A stretch of DNA of 54,674 bases from Bacteroidota bacterium (GCA_023426145.1 JAFABG010000021.1:1-54674), one strand, 5' to 3'. Numbered from the stretch's first letter, positions 35,007 to 45,336 are shown. Made by a program: numbers and translations. The notes: a model not told the origin generated them from the sequence alone.

Positions 35007-37349
35007 ATGAGATATATAGATACTATTTTGTTTATAATGTACTTCTTAGTCATTACACTCCTTTCAGGGTGTTCGGTAACTAAGCACCTGCCTGAAGGCG
35101 AAGTCTTATATACCGGATCAAAAACGATAGTTCTGAATAAGTCATCTACGCATATTGGACAGACTGCTTTAGAAGAGGTTAGTGCAGCTTTGGCTAAAAC
35201 GCCAAGTACTAAGATGATGGGGGGGTACTTGCCAATACCCTTCAAAATGTGGGCATATAACAATTTTATAAAATACGAGAAAGGGGTTGGAAAATGGCTA
35301 TTTAATAGATTAGCAGCAAATCCTCCTGTTTTTATTTCGACTGTTAATCCTGAAATACGAGTTAAGGTGGCTGAAAACTTGCTTCGTGATTATGGTTTTT
35401 TTAATGGAAAGGTAACTTGTGAAACATTAGTTGATAAAAAGGATAGTTTGAAAGCTAGTCTTTTATATACAGTAGACATGAAAAACCCTTATTTTATTGA
35501 TACTGTTTATTATCACCGTTTCAATCCCCAGACCTTGAATATTATTGAGCGCGGACGTAGAATGTCTTATATATCTCCTGGTGAGCAATTTAATGTTCTT
35601 GAATTGGATGAAGAGCGTACCCGTATCAGCACATTGTTACGTAATAGAGGCTATTTTTATTTTCGTCCCGACTATATGACCTATCAGGCTGATACTACCT
35701 TGGTGTCTGGTGGGCACATAAGTCTTCGTTTAATTCCAGTTGTGGGGTTGCCAGATGCTGCTCAGCGCCCATATTATGTAGGCAATGTATCTGTATCTCT
35801 GTATGGTAAGAATGGGGAACAGCCTAATGATAGTCTATTGTATAAGAATATGTGTATTCACTTTTATAATAAATTGAAGGTCCGGCCCAATATGTTATAT
35901 CGTTGGATTAATTATCAGCAGTTTGTACGAAACAGGCAAATGAGAGCTTCGAATCGAACGGGGCTATATAGTCAATATTGTCAAGAAAAGATACAAGAAA
36001 AATTAAGTCAATTGGCTATTTTTAGTTATCTTGATATGCAATATATTCCTCGAGATACCTCTGCTGTTTGTGATACATTGGATGTTAATATGCAGGCCAC
36101 CTTTGCTAAACCTTTGGACGCAGAGTTGGAGTTGAATGTGGTCACTAAAAGTAATAATCAAACGGGACCCGGTGTAGCTTTCGGTGTCACTCGTAACAAT
36201 GTGTTTGGGGGTGGAGAAAGTTGGAATGTCAAGATGAAGGGTTCATATGAATGGCAAACTGGAGGTGGTGCAAAAAGTTCATTAATGAATAGTTGGGAAA
36301 TGGGAGTTTCTTCTGCTTTGACTTTTCCACGGGTCGTTTTTCCTCGTCTAGGAAAACGTGAGTTCGATTTTCCAGCTACAACAACTTTTCGTCTTTACGT
36401 AGATCAATTAAATCGAGCAAAATATTATAAATTGCTGTCTTTTGGTGGAAATATTACATATGACTTTCAACCTTCTCGTACTAGTAAACATAGTATAACT
36501 CCGTTTAAACTAACTTTTAATGTGTTACAGCATAGGTCGAGTGAGTTTATAGCTATTGCTGATTCCAATCCAGCACTTTATGTTAGTTTGAGAAATCAGT
36601 TTATTCCTGCTATAGAGTACACATATACGTATGACAATTCTTCACTTCGACGTGTAAAAAGTCCAATCTGGTGGCAATCTACCATAATTTCTGCTGGTAA
36701 CTTGACTTCAGTTGTATATCGTACATTTGGCAAATCTTTTAGCGAAAAAGATAAAAGCTTGCTCGGTGCCCCTTTTGCACAATTTGTGAAGTTTAACACG
36801 GAGTTTCGCCATTTATGGAATATGGATAAGAATAATTCCGTGGCAAGTCGTGTTGCACTAGGAGCGTTATTTACTTATGGCAATGCTACTGTAGCACCCT
36901 ATAGTGAACAGTTTTATGTTGGGGGAGCAAATAGTATTCGTGCTTTTACTGTTCGAAGTATTGGACCTGGAGGATACTACCCAACGAATGGACGATATTC
37001 TTATCTCGATCAGACTGGTACATTTCGTTTTGAAGCCAATGTTGAGTATAGATTTCGTCTATTTAAAAGCCTTTGGGGAGCTACTTTTCTTGATGCAGGA
37101 AATGTCTGGCTACTACGCAATGACCCCGAGCGTGAGAATTCACAGCTCAGACTAAATACCTTCTTCAAACAGATTGCTTTGGGCACTGGATTCGGTGTGC
37201 GCTACGATATGGATATTCTTGTGTTTCGCTTAGATTTTGGAGTACCTCTGCATTTTCCTTATGATAATGAAAGAAGTGGATATTATAATGTGACTGGAGC
37301 CTTCATGAAAAATTTAGGAATACATTTTGCTATTGGCTATCCCTTTTAA
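35007..37349 (+). CDS. tamL: TamL: lipoprotein BamA/TamA-superfamily outer-membrane protein
   Basis: 780-residue outer-membrane assembly protein. The signal peptide ends in the lipobox LLSGC (Cys22), so unlike E. coli TamA it is lipidated, as in the Bacteroidetes TamL variant. POTRA-like repeats fill the N-terminal half, and a 16-strand Omp85 barrel follows (about 390-780) with conserved late motifs GGANSIRAFTVRSIGPGGY and GFGVRYDMDILVFRLDFGVP. It lies directly after tamB, its functional partner. Client range is unknown. Confidence 0.92.
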   Translation: MRYIDTILFIMYFLVITLLSGCSVTKHLPEGEVLYTGSKTIVLNKSSTHIGQTALEEVSAALAKTPSTKMMGGYLPIPFKMWAYNNFIKYEKGVGKWLFNRLAANPPVFISTVNPEIRVKVAENLLRDYGFFNGKVTCETLVDKKDSLKASLLYTVDMKNPYFIDTVYYHRFNPQTLNIIERGRRMSYISPGEQFNVLELDEERTRISTLLRNRGYFYFRPDYMTYQADTTLVSGGHISLRLIPVVGLPDAAQRPYYVGNVSVSLYGKNGEQPNDSLLYKNMCIHFYNKLKVRPNMLYRWINYQQFVRNRQMRASNRTGLYSQYCQEKIQEKLSQLAIFSYLDMQYIPRDTSAVCDTLDVNMQATFAKPLDAELELNVVTKSNNQTGPGVAFGVTRNNVFGGGESWNVKMKGSYEWQTGGGAKSSLMNSWEMGVSSALTFPRVVFPRLGKREFDFPATTTFRLYVDQLNRAKYYKLLSFGGNITYDFQPSRTSKHSITPFKLTFNVLQHRSSEFIAIADSNPALYVSLRNQFIPAIEYTYTYDNSSLRRVKSPIWWQSTIISAGNLTSVVYRTFGKSFSEKDKSLLGAPFAQFVKFNTEFRHLWNMDKNNSVASRVALGALFTYGNATVAPYSEQFYVGGANSIRAFTVRSIGPGGYYPTNGRYSYLDQTGTFRFEANVEYRFRLFKSLWGATFLDAGNVWLLRNDPERENSQLRLNTFFKQIALGTGFGVRYDMDILVFRLDFGVPLHFPYDNERSGYYNVTGAFMKNLGIHFAIGYPF

Positions 37350-37416
37350 GGATCATTTTTTGACTATAATGAGGAATAATGATTGGAAATAGTCCTGAGT
37401 GATTCAACTATTTTTG

Positions 37417-37424
37417 TAAATTTG
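37417..37424 (+). promoter_or_regulatory. -7 element for the nucleotidyltransferase gene
   Basis: TAAATTTG, a perfect TAnnTTTG match, lies 52 bases before the ATG at 37477. No clear TTTG is found at -33. Confidence 0.5.
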
Positions 37425-37476
37425 CAGCAAAATCTGATGCCTTAGACATCACTAACCTTTTAATATTACACAAATT

Positions 37477-38388
37477 ATGAAACCTACTTTATTCTTATTG
37501 GCTGCTGGCATGGGAAGCCGCTATGGAGGCTTGAAACAGTTGGATGGCTTAGGCCCTAATGGCGAAACTATTATGGATTATTCTATTTATGATGCTATTA
37601 ATGCTGGCTTTGGCAAACTTGTATTTGTAATTCGTAAGGATTTCGAACAAGATTTCCGAGAAAAGATTATTTCTAAATATGAAGGGCACATCCCTTGTGA
37701 ATTGGTATTCCAATCTATAAATGATTTACCTCAAGGCTTTACTTCACCTGCAAATCGTACTAAGCCTTGGGGAACCAATCACGCAGTACTTATGGGTGCT
37801 GATGTTATTCGCGAACCTTTTGCTGTAATCAATTGCGATGACTTCTATGGACGTGATTCTTTTGAGGTAATGGGCAAATTTCTTTCTACATTGCCGGAGG
37901 GATCAAAGAATGTATATTCGATGGTCGGATTCCGTGTAGGTAATACATTGAGTGAAAGCGGAACGGTATCTCGTGGTATCTGTGGTACTGATGCCAAAAA
38001 CTTGTTGACCTCTGTTGTAGAACGTACCAAGATACAACGAATTAATGGTGAAGTTAAATATATCGATGATAACGGAGAATGGGTAGCCACTTCCGATATT
38101 ACACCGGTAAGCATGAATTTCTGGGGCTTTACTCCTGATTATTTTGCTTATAGTCAGGAATTCTTTAAGAAATTTTTAAGTGATCCAAGCAATATGGAGA
38201 ACTTAAAGAGTGAATTCTTTATTCCATTGATGGTTGATGAATTAGTAACTAAAGGTGTGGCTACTGTAGAAGTATTAGATACTACTAGTAAATGGTTTGG
38301 AGTAACTTACCCTGAAGATCGGCAAAGTGTTGTTGATAAAATTAAGGGTCTTATAGATGCAGGTGAGTATCCTGCAAAATTGTTTTAA
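37477..38388 (+). CDS. Sugar nucleotidyltransferase family protein
   Basis: 303-residue protein of the NTP-transferase family (GT-A-like Rossmann fold). The nucleotide-binding signature LLAAGMGSRYGGLKQ is near residue 6 and the metal-binding Asp pair is in NCDDFYG near residue 127. These enzymes join a sugar 1-phosphate to a nucleotide, but the sugar and nucleotide cannot be assigned here. It is a single-gene unit with its own promoter and a strong terminator. Confidence 0.85.
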   Translation: MKPTLFLLAAGMGSRYGGLKQLDGLGPNGETIMDYSIYDAINAGFGKLVFVIRKDFEQDFREKIISKYEGHIPCELVFQSINDLPQGFTSPANRTKPWGTNHAVLMGADVIREPFAVINCDDFYGRDSFEVMGKFLSTLPEGSKNVYSMVGFRVGNTLSESGTVSRGICGTDAKNLLTSVVERTKIQRINGEVKYIDDNGEWVATSDITPVSMNFWGFTPDYFAYSQEFFKKFLSDPSNMENLKSEFFIPLMVDELVTKGVATVEVLDTTSKWFGVTYPEDRQSVVDKIKGLIDAGEYPAKLF

Positions 38389-38413
38389 ATAATAGCTTCT
38401 TAATTATCATATA

Positions 38414-38445
38414 AAGCAGTCATTTGTAGAAATGGCTGCTTTTTT
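38414..38445 (+). terminator. Terminator after the nucleotidyltransferase gene
   Basis: AAGCAGTCATTT (38414-38425) pairs with AAATGGCTGCTT (38430-38441), with a four-base loop and a T run. Confidence 0.88.
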
Positions 38446-38491
38446 GTTTTTCATAACATTTAAGACTAACCTTATTCTGACAATTATTCAT

Positions 38492-38499
38492 TATCTTTG
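38492..38499 (+). promoter_or_regulatory. -7 element for the ABC-F gene
   Basis: TATCTTTG, a perfect TAnnTTTG match, lies 31 bases before the GTG start at 38531. Confidence 0.55.
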
Positions 38500-38530
38500 C
38501 ATTTTAAAATATTAAAAATCAGAGCTAGAA

Positions 38531-40483
38531 GTGATTTCAGTTGAAGGATTATCAGTAGAATTTAATGCAACTCCCCTTTTTGCGGATGTCTGCTATGTTA
38601 TTAATAAAAAAGATCGCATTGCATTAGTTGGTAAAAATGGTGCCGGCAAATCGACTATGCTTAAAATATTGGCTGGATTGCAAAATCCCACTCATGGAGT
38701 GATTGCCGTACCCAAAGAAGTTACAATTGGTTACCTGCCGCAGGTGATGATTCTTTCCGATGTTCGTTCAGTTATGGAGGAAGCCGAACTTGCGTTTGGA
38801 CATATTTTTGAGCTTCAGGCAAATTTAGAGCGAATGAATCGTCAGCTTGCAGAACGTACAGATTACGAATCAGAGGAGTATCATCAATTGATAGACCGCT
38901 TTACTCATGATAATGATCTTTTCTTAATGATGGGCGGTACGAATTACCAAGCTGAAATAGAGCGTACTCTTTTAGGATTGGGGTTTAATCGCCAGGACTT
39001 CGGGCGTCCTACCTCGGAATTTTCTGGTGGGTGGCGTATGCGTATTGAGTTAGCAAAACTATTGCTTCGCCGTCCAGATGTACTTTTATTGGATGAACCT
39101 ACTAATCACTTGGATATTGAAAGTATTCAGTGGTTGGAGAATTTCTTGTCTACTCGTGCTAATGCTGTAGTTTTGGTGAGTCATGACCGTGCATTCCTCA
39201 ATAATGTAACTACACGTACAATAGAGATAACTTGTGGAAAAATTTATGATTATAAAGTTAAATATGACGAGTTCATCGATCTGCGAAAAGAACGTCGTGA
39301 ACAGCAACTTCGTGCATACGAAAACCAGCAAAAACAGATTCAAGACACAGAAGACTTTATTGAACGATTCCGATATAAGGCCACAAAAGCAGTACAGGTC
39401 CAAAGCCGTATTAAACAATTGGAAAAGATTGAGCGAATAGAAGTTGATGAAGAAGATAATTCCTCTCTCCGCTTAAAGTTTCCTCCGGCTAGCAGGAGTG
39501 GTAATTATCCTGTAATATGTGAGGGTGTTGGCAAAGTATACGGAGATCATGTTGTTTTCCACGATGTAAATCTGACTATTAATAGAGGAGAAAAGATTGC
39601 CTTTGTGGGAAAAAATGGTGAAGGAAAATCTACTTTGGTAAAATGTATCATGAATGAGCTCAATTTTGATGGAAAACTTACTTTAGGGCATAATGTTCAA
39701 ATAGGTTATTTTGCACAGAATCAAGCACAGATGCTTGATGAGAATCAAACCGTTTTTGATACGATAGACCGAGTCGCTACAGGGGATATTAGGTTGAAGA
39801 TACGTGACATATTGGGGGCTTTTATGTTTGGTGGTGAAGCGTCAGATAAAAAGGTAAAAGTCCTTTCAGGAGGTGAACGTACTCGTTTAGCTATGATTAA
39901 ATTGCTTCTTGAACCAGTTAATCTCTTAATATTGGACGAGCCGACTAATCATTTGGATATGCGCTCGAAAGATGTGTTGAAAGAAGCCATTCGTGATTTT
40001 GACGGGACTGTTATAATTGTTAGTCATGATCGTGATTTTTTAGATGGATTAGCGACTAAAGTATATGAGTTCGGTGGTGGAAATGTAAAAGAGCATCTTG
40101 GTGGTATTTACGAGTTCTTACAAAAAAAGAATATCGATAGTTTAAATGAGTTACAGAAAGGAGTAGTATTATCTTCATCACCCACTGGAATTACTAATGG
40201 AGCTGACTCGAGTACTGAACTTACTTCCGAGAATAAACTTTCGTATGAGGCTCAAAAGGAGATGAATAAGAAAATAAAAAAGCTTGAGAAGAAGGTTGCA
40301 GATTGCGAAGCTTCAATCGAAGAAACAGAGGCTGCTATAGCTATTCTAGAATCTAAAATGGCAACTCAAGACGGGGCTTCAGATATGCAACTCTATGAAA
40401 AGCATCAAAAGTTGAAGCAACAGTTAGATGCCATCGTTCAAGATTGGGAACTGTTCTCTACTGAGTTAGAAGAAGCAAAATAG
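38531..40483 (+). CDS. ABC-F family ATPase (ribosome-associated translation factor type)
   Basis: 650-residue soluble protein with two ABC domains and no membrane segments. Walker A is GKNGAGKST in domain 1 and GKNGEGKST in domain 2; the signatures are FSGGWRMR and LSGGERTR, and both Walker B motifs read DEPTNHLD. A charged inter-domain linker (about 245-310) and a C-terminal coiled coil (about 575-650) are present. ABC-F proteins act at the ribosomal E site in translation, and some give antibiotic resistance; which subfamily this is cannot be decided by eye. The start is GTG at 38531, the only one that keeps the N-terminal beta strand. pepO follows after 24 bases. Confidence 0.9.
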   Translation: MISVEGLSVEFNATPLFADVCYVINKKDRIALVGKNGAGKSTMLKILAGLQNPTHGVIAVPKEVTIGYLPQVMILSDVRSVMEEAELAFGHIFELQANLERMNRQLAERTDYESEEYHQLIDRFTHDNDLFLMMGGTNYQAEIERTLLGLGFNRQDFGRPTSEFSGGWRMRIELAKLLLRRPDVLLLDEPTNHLDIESIQWLENFLSTRANAVVLVSHDRAFLNNVTTRTIEITCGKIYDYKVKYDEFIDLRKERREQQLRAYENQQKQIQDTEDFIERFRYKATKAVQVQSRIKQLEKIERIEVDEEDNSSLRLKFPPASRSGNYPVICEGVGKVYGDHVVFHDVNLTINRGEKIAFVGKNGEGKSTLVKCIMNELNFDGKLTLGHNVQIGYFAQNQAQMLDENQTVFDTIDRVATGDIRLKIRDILGAFMFGGEASDKKVKVLSGGERTRLAMIKLLLEPVNLLILDEPTNHLDMRSKDVLKEAIRDFDGTVIIVSHDRDFLDGLATKVYEFGGGNVKEHLGGIYEFLQKKNIDSLNELQKGVVLSSSPTGITNGADSSTELTSENKLSYEAQKEMNKKIKKLEKKVADCEASIEETEAAIAILESKMATQDGASDMQLYEKHQKLKQQLDAIVQDWELFSTELEEAK

Positions 40484-40507
40484 TGATTATTAATATATTA
40501 TAAAACA

Positions 40508-42544
40508 ATGAAAGTAATTAAGTATTTACCAATCCTTGCCGTTTGTTTTATGGCGACAGGATGTAATAGCAAGAAGGAGGCTGTATTAACCTCTGGTATT
40601 GATCTTGCAAATCTGGATACTACGGCTGTTCCGGGTACGAGTTTTTATCAGTATGCTTGTGGTGGTTGGGTAAAAAATCATCCATTGACAGATGAGTATT
40701 CGCGTTTTGGTTCTTTTGATATGCTACGTGAGAAAAGCCGTGAGCAACTTAAGGAATTGATTGCTGAGCTTGCTTCATCTAAAAATAACGAACCTGGTAG
40801 TGCCGCTCAGAAAGTAGGTGATCTTTATAATATAGCAATGGATAGTGTGAAACTAAATAAAGACGGTTTTGCTCCTATAAAAGTGGAAATAGATGCTATT
40901 GATGCGCTTAAAGATAAAGCAGATATTTATACCTATATCGCTGAAATACAAAAAAAAGGTATTCGTCCTTATTTTACTTTGTATGTGAGTGCCGATGATA
41001 TGAACAGTTCCATGAATATGGTTCAAACGCATCAAGGTGGTTTAGGAATGGGGCAACGGGATTATTATCTCGAAAATGACGAACAAACAACTAAAATACG
41101 GAATGCATATAAAGCACATATAGTCAAAATGTTTATGTTGTCTGGTTACGATGAGGCAAAAGCTCAAAAGGCAGCTACAGCTGTTATGAACATTGAGACT
41201 CGTCTTGCTAAAGCGGCTCGTTCTCAAGTTGAATTACGTGATCCTCATGCTAACTATAATAAGATGGATATTAAAACGCTTGAAAGTAAGTATCCAACTT
41301 TTCAATGGGGGGCCTATCTTGCAGCCTCTGGTTTAAAGGATATAAAGGATGTTAATGTTGGGCAGCCTTCAGCAATGAAAGAGGTGGCAGATGTCATTGA
41401 TGGTGTACCTTTGGATGATCAAAAATTATATCTTCAATGGAACTTGATTAATTCTGCAGCTTCTTTCCTAAGTGATAGCCTTGTAGCACAAGATTTTGAG
41501 TTCTATGGTAAAACGATGTCTGGGAAAAAAGAAATGCAGCCTCGTTGGAAGCGTGCTGTAAGTACAGTTGATGGTTCCTTAGGTGAGGTTGTTGGCCAAA
41601 TGTATGTAGAGAAGTATTTTCCAGCTGCTGCTAAAGAACGTATGGTTACGTTGGTGAAGAATCTGCAAACATCTTTGGGTGAACGAATTCAAGGCCTAAA
41701 TTGGATGAGTGAGTCTACTAAAGTGAAAGCGCAAGAAAAATTGGCTGCCTTTCATGTGAAAATCGGTTATCCTGATAAATGGAAAGATTATTCAGCTTTG
41801 GAAATCAAGAATGATTCTTATTGGGCAAATATTGAGCGTGCTAGTCAGTGGGATTATAATTATATGATTGCAAAAGCTGATAAACCTGTAGATAAAGATG
41901 AATGGCTAATGACTCCACAGACTGTGAATGCTTATTATAATCCTACTACCAACGAGATTTGTTTTCCTGCTGCTATTCTACAGGCTCCATTCTTTGATAT
42001 GAATGCTGATGATGCAATGAATTACGGTGCAATTGGAGTAGTGATTGGGCATGAAATGACTCATGGGTTCGATGACCAAGGACGGCAATATGATAAAGAT
42101 GGTAACTTGAAAGATTGGTGGACAGAAGAGGACGCGAAAAAGTTCGAAGAACGTGCACAAGTAATGGTTAACTATTTTGATAGTATTGAAGTGGCTCCTG
42201 GTGTTCATGCTAACGGAAGTCTTACACTAGGAGAGAATATTGCGGATCATGGTGGATTACAGGTTTCTTATCAAGCATTTAAGAAAGCTATGGAAAAATC
42301 TCCATTGAATGTAGTTGATGGATTTACGCCAGAGCAACGTTTCTTCTTAGCTTATGCAAATGTGTGGGCTGGCAATATTCGCTCTGAAGAAATATTGAGA
42401 TTGACTAAGCTTGATCCACACTCATTAGGTAAATGGCGCGTTGATGGCGCTTTGCCACATATTGAGAACTGGTATGAAGCTTTCCATATCACAGAGCAAG
42501 ATCCTATGTTTGTGGCTAAAGACAAACGAGTGTCTATTTGGTAA
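40508..42544 (+). CDS. pepO: M13 family zinc endopeptidase lipoprotein (PepO/neprilysin type)
   Basis: 678-residue M13 metallopeptidase. The zinc motif HEMTH is at residues 515-519, and the third ligand is Glu576 in ENIADHGG. A signal peptide with lipobox MATGC (Cys19) shows that it is a lipoprotein, facing the periplasm or cell surface. The M13 N-terminal helical domain (about 40-430) closes over the active site, so substrates would be short peptides. The C-terminus VSIW matches the usual short family ending. It follows an ABC-F gene and ends in a strong terminator. Confidence 0.93.
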   Translation: MKVIKYLPILAVCFMATGCNSKKEAVLTSGIDLANLDTTAVPGTSFYQYACGGWVKNHPLTDEYSRFGSFDMLREKSREQLKELIAELASSKNNEPGSAAQKVGDLYNIAMDSVKLNKDGFAPIKVEIDAIDALKDKADIYTYIAEIQKKGIRPYFTLYVSADDMNSSMNMVQTHQGGLGMGQRDYYLENDEQTTKIRNAYKAHIVKMFMLSGYDEAKAQKAATAVMNIETRLAKAARSQVELRDPHANYNKMDIKTLESKYPTFQWGAYLAASGLKDIKDVNVGQPSAMKEVADVIDGVPLDDQKLYLQWNLINSAASFLSDSLVAQDFEFYGKTMSGKKEMQPRWKRAVSTVDGSLGEVVGQMYVEKYFPAAAKERMVTLVKNLQTSLGERIQGLNWMSESTKVKAQEKLAAFHVKIGYPDKWKDYSALEIKNDSYWANIERASQWDYNYMIAKADKPVDKDEWLMTPQTVNAYYNPTTNEICFPAAILQAPFFDMNADDAMNYGAIGVVIGHEMTHGFDDQGRQYDKDGNLKDWWTEEDAKKFEERAQVMVNYFDSIEVAPGVHANGSLTLGENIADHGGLQVSYQAFKKAMEKSPLNVVDGFTPEQRFFLAYANVWAGNIRSEEILRLTKLDPHSLGKWRVDGALPHIENWYEAFHITEQDPMFVAKDKRVSIW

Positions 42545-42572
42545 TCATTTTTGTACACATATAAAGTCTTTG

Positions 42573-42616
42573 AAAAGGCGTTGTTTTCTCGTTTGGGAGA
42601 GGCAACGCTTTTTTTT
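42573..42616 (+). terminator. Terminator after pepO
   Basis: GCGTTG (42578-42583) pairs with CAACGC (42603-42608), with further inner pairs and a run of eight T after the stem. Confidence 0.85.
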
Positions 42617-42659
42617 ATTAAATCAGGCCTATTTATAATGTGCGATAAACAATATTTCG

Positions 42660-42667
42660 TAACTTTG
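42660..42667 (+). promoter_or_regulatory. -7 element for purH
   Basis: TAACTTTG, a perfect TAnnTTTG match, lies 27 bases before the purH ATG at 42695. Confidence 0.55.
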
Positions 42668-42694
42668 TGCCTCAAATACTTAATAAGTAAATCA

Positions 42695-44218
42695 ATGTCA
42701 GAGACTAAAAGAATAAAAACAGCGTTGGTATCTGTATACCATAAGGAAGGTTTGGACGAAATTATTACCAAACTTCACGAAGAGGGAGTAGAGTTTTTGT
42801 CGACAGGAGGAACTCGCCAGTTTATTGAATCTTTGGGATACCCCTGTAAAGCAGTGGAAGATTTGACTACTTACCCTTCAATTCTAGGAGGCAGAGTTAA
42901 GACTTTGCATCCTAAAATTTTTGGAGGAATTCTTTGCCGTCGCGACCTAGAACAGGATATTCAACAGATTGAAAAGTATGAAATACCTGAAATCGATTTA
43001 GTTATTGTTGATTTATATCCATTTGAAGCGACAGTTGCTTCTGGAGCTTCTGAAGCTGATATTATTGAGAAAATTGATATTGGTGGTATTTCATTGATTC
43101 GTGCTGCCGCGAAAAACTATAACGATGTGATTATTGTTGCTTCACAGACTCAATATAAGCCATTACTAGATATGCTGATGGAAAATGGTGCTACATCTTC
43201 TTTGGAAGAACGCAGATGGATGGCGAAAGAAGCCTTTGCTGTGTCTTCACATTATGATTCTGCTATATTTAATTATTTTGATAATGGAGATTGCTCTGCA
43301 TTTCGTTGTTCTGTAAACAATCAGAAACAACTTAGATATGGTGAGAATCCTCATCAAAAAGGTTATTTTTATGGTAACCTTGATGCGATGTTTGATCAAA
43401 TACACGGAAAAGAAATTTCATATAATAATCTTCTTGATATTAATGCTGCTGTTGATTTAATCGATGAATTTGATGATTTGACATTTGCAATTCTTAAGCA
43501 TAATAATGCTTGTGGATTGGCTTCGCGTTTTTCTGTATTGGAAGCGTGGAAGGATGCGTTGGCTGGCGATCCTGTTTCTGCATTCGGTGGTGTCTTGATC
43601 ACTAACGGGGTGATTGACAAGGTTGCTGCTGAAGAAATAAATAAAATATTCTTTGAAGTCATAATAGCACCAGATTATGACGTTGATGCCCTTGAAATTT
43701 TGGGGCAGAAGAAAAATCGTATAATATTGGTTCGTAAGGAGGCTAAAATGCCTAAAAAACAATTTCGCTCTCTTTTGAACGGAGTATTGATGCAAGATAA
43801 AGATACTAATATTGAAACGGCAAATGATCTGACAACTGTTACTAGTAAAGTGGCTACTCCTGATGAAATAGAAGATATGCTCTTTGCAAACAAAATAGTG
43901 AAGAATAGTAAATCGAATGCTATTGTGTTGGCTAAAAATAAGCAACTAATTGCCAGTGGAATAGGACAAACATCACGTGTAGATGCTTTGAAGCAAGCAT
44001 TAGAGAAAGCTAAATCATTTGGTTTTGACTTGAATGGCGCTGTTATGGCTTCTGACGCTTTCTTCCCTTTCCCTGATTGTGTAGAAATAGCTGATAAGGA
44101 AGGAATTAAAGCTGTCATTCAACCGGGTGGGTCTGTAAAGGACGATCAAACGTTCTCTTATTGTAATGGGCACGGTATAGCAATGGTGACTACGGGTATC
44201 CGTCATTTTAAACACTAA
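42695..44218 (+). CDS. purH: Bifunctional AICAR transformylase/IMP cyclohydrolase
   Basis: 507-residue enzyme for the last two steps of de novo IMP synthesis: formyl transfer from 10-formyl-THF to AICAR, then ring closure to IMP. The N-terminal cyclohydrolase part (about 1-195) has STGGTRQFIESLG and GGRVKTLHPKIFGGIL; the transformylase part has LRYGENPHQKG and KHNNACGLA, and ends in PGGSVKDD and TGIRHFKH. Length is normal. The start at 42695 (MSETKRIKTALVSVYHKEGL) is chosen over a longer frame from 42551, which would run through the pepO terminator and the promoter. Confidence 0.95.
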   Translation: MSETKRIKTALVSVYHKEGLDEIITKLHEEGVEFLSTGGTRQFIESLGYPCKAVEDLTTYPSILGGRVKTLHPKIFGGILCRRDLEQDIQQIEKYEIPEIDLVIVDLYPFEATVASGASEADIIEKIDIGGISLIRAAAKNYNDVIIVASQTQYKPLLDMLMENGATSSLEERRWMAKEAFAVSSHYDSAIFNYFDNGDCSAFRCSVNNQKQLRYGENPHQKGYFYGNLDAMFDQIHGKEISYNNLLDINAAVDLIDEFDDLTFAILKHNNACGLASRFSVLEAWKDALAGDPVSAFGGVLITNGVIDKVAAEEINKIFFEVIIAPDYDVDALEILGQKKNRIILVRKEAKMPKKQFRSLLNGVLMQDKDTNIETANDLTTVTSKVATPDEIEDMLFANKIVKNSKSNAIVLAKNKQLIASGIGQTSRVDALKQALEKAKSFGFDLNGAVMASDAFFPFPDCVEIADKEGIKAVIQPGGSVKDDQTFSYCNGHGIAMVTTGIRHFKH

Positions 44219-44231
44219 TTTATTAATGGGG

Positions 44232-44287
44232 AGTTAGGGATTTCAATGCTTAATAATATTATAATCCTTAATTCTTAATTTTCTTAT
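44232..44287 (+). terminator. Possible terminator between purH and mreB
   Basis: AGTTAGGGATT (44232-44242) pairs with AATCCTTAATT (44263-44273), including two G-U pairs, and is followed by a T-rich stretch. The T run is broken, so termination may be partial. Confidence 0.4.
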
Positions 44288-44295
44288 TTAAAAAT

Positions 44296-45318
44296 ATGGG
44301 ATTATTTTCTTTTACTCAAGAAATAGCGATGGATTTGGGTACTGCCAATACCATCATCATCACCAATGGAAAGATTGTGGTAGATGAACCCTCTGTTGTT
44401 GCATTAGATCGTCGTACGGATAAGATGATTGCTGTCGGTGAAAAAGCGAAGATGATGCATGAAAAAACCCACGAAAATATACGTACGATTCGTCCATTGA
44501 GAGATGGAGTGATTGCGGATTTTTATGCTTGTGAGCAAATGATGCGTGGCCTAATTAAGCAAGTTAATACTCGTAATCATTTATTTTCGCCTTCACTTCG
44601 TATGGTGATTGGAGTCCCATCAGGAAGTACAGAGGTTGAACTTCGTGCTGTACGTGACTCTGCTGAACATGCAGGTGGTCGTGATGTTTATTTGATTTTT
44701 GAGCCTATGGCTGCTGCGATAGGTATTGGCATTGATGTTGAGGCTCCTGAAGGTAATATGATTGTTGATATAGGTGGTGGATCTACAGAAATAGCTGTGA
44801 TTTCTTTGGGTGGAATTGTTTCTAATAATTCTATTCGTATAGCGGGTGATGACCTTACTGCTGATATTCAGGAATACATGAGCAGACAGCACAATGTGAA
44901 AGTCAGTGAACGTATGGCAGAGCGAATAAAAATAAACGTAGGTGCAGCTTTAACAGAGCTAGGTGATGATGCTCCTGAAGATTATATTGTTCATGGCCCG
45001 AATCGAATCACAGCTCTTCCAATGGAAGTACCTGTATGTTATCAAGAAGTAGCACACTGTCTAGAGAAGTCTATCTCTAAAGTGGAAACTGCTATCTTGA
45101 GTGCTTTAGAGAATACCCCCCCTGAATTGTATGCCGACATTGTTCACAATGGAATTTACCTTGCTGGTGGTGGGGCTTTGTTGCGTGGCTTGGATAAGCG
45201 TCTGACTGATAAAATTAATATACCTTTCCATATTGCTGAAGATCCTTTGCATGCAGTGGCTAAGGGTACTGGTGTGGCATTAAAGAATGTTGATCGTTTC
45301 TCTTTCTTGATGCGTTAA
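44296..45318 (+). CDS. mreB: Rod shape-determining protein MreB
   Basis: 340-residue actin-like ATPase that forms filaments under the inner membrane and guides lateral wall synthesis. The phosphate-1 motif is in MDLGTANTIIITNG near residue 11, phosphate-2 in VDIGGGSTEIAVIS near 157, and the adenosine motif is in LAGGGALLRGLD near 290. The N-terminal GLFSFTQEIAM may act as a short membrane-binding helix. Length is normal. It heads the cluster mreB-mreC-mreD-mrdA-rodA, which is transcribed as a unit. Confidence 0.96.
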   Translation: MGLFSFTQEIAMDLGTANTIIITNGKIVVDEPSVVALDRRTDKMIAVGEKAKMMHEKTHENIRTIRPLRDGVIADFYACEQMMRGLIKQVNTRNHLFSPSLRMVIGVPSGSTEVELRAVRDSAEHAGGRDVYLIFEPMAAAIGIGIDVEAPEGNMIVDIGGGSTEIAVISLGGIVSNNSIRIAGDDLTADIQEYMSRQHNVKVSERMAERIKINVGAALTELGDDAPEDYIVHGPNRITALPMEVPVCYQEVAHCLEKSISKVETAILSALENTPPELYADIVHNGIYLAGGGALLRGLDKRLTDKINIPFHIAEDPLHAVAKGTGVALKNVDRFSFLMR

Positions 45319-45336
45319 ATTTACTGACTACTGTTC

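Noticed and set aside
42551..42694. 48-residue N-terminal extension of PurH
   Set aside because: It would pass through the pepO terminator and the purH -7 box.
43457..44215. Long antisense frames opposite purH and other genes
   Set aside because: They lie opposite strongly conserved coding sequence and have no homology, so they are shadows.
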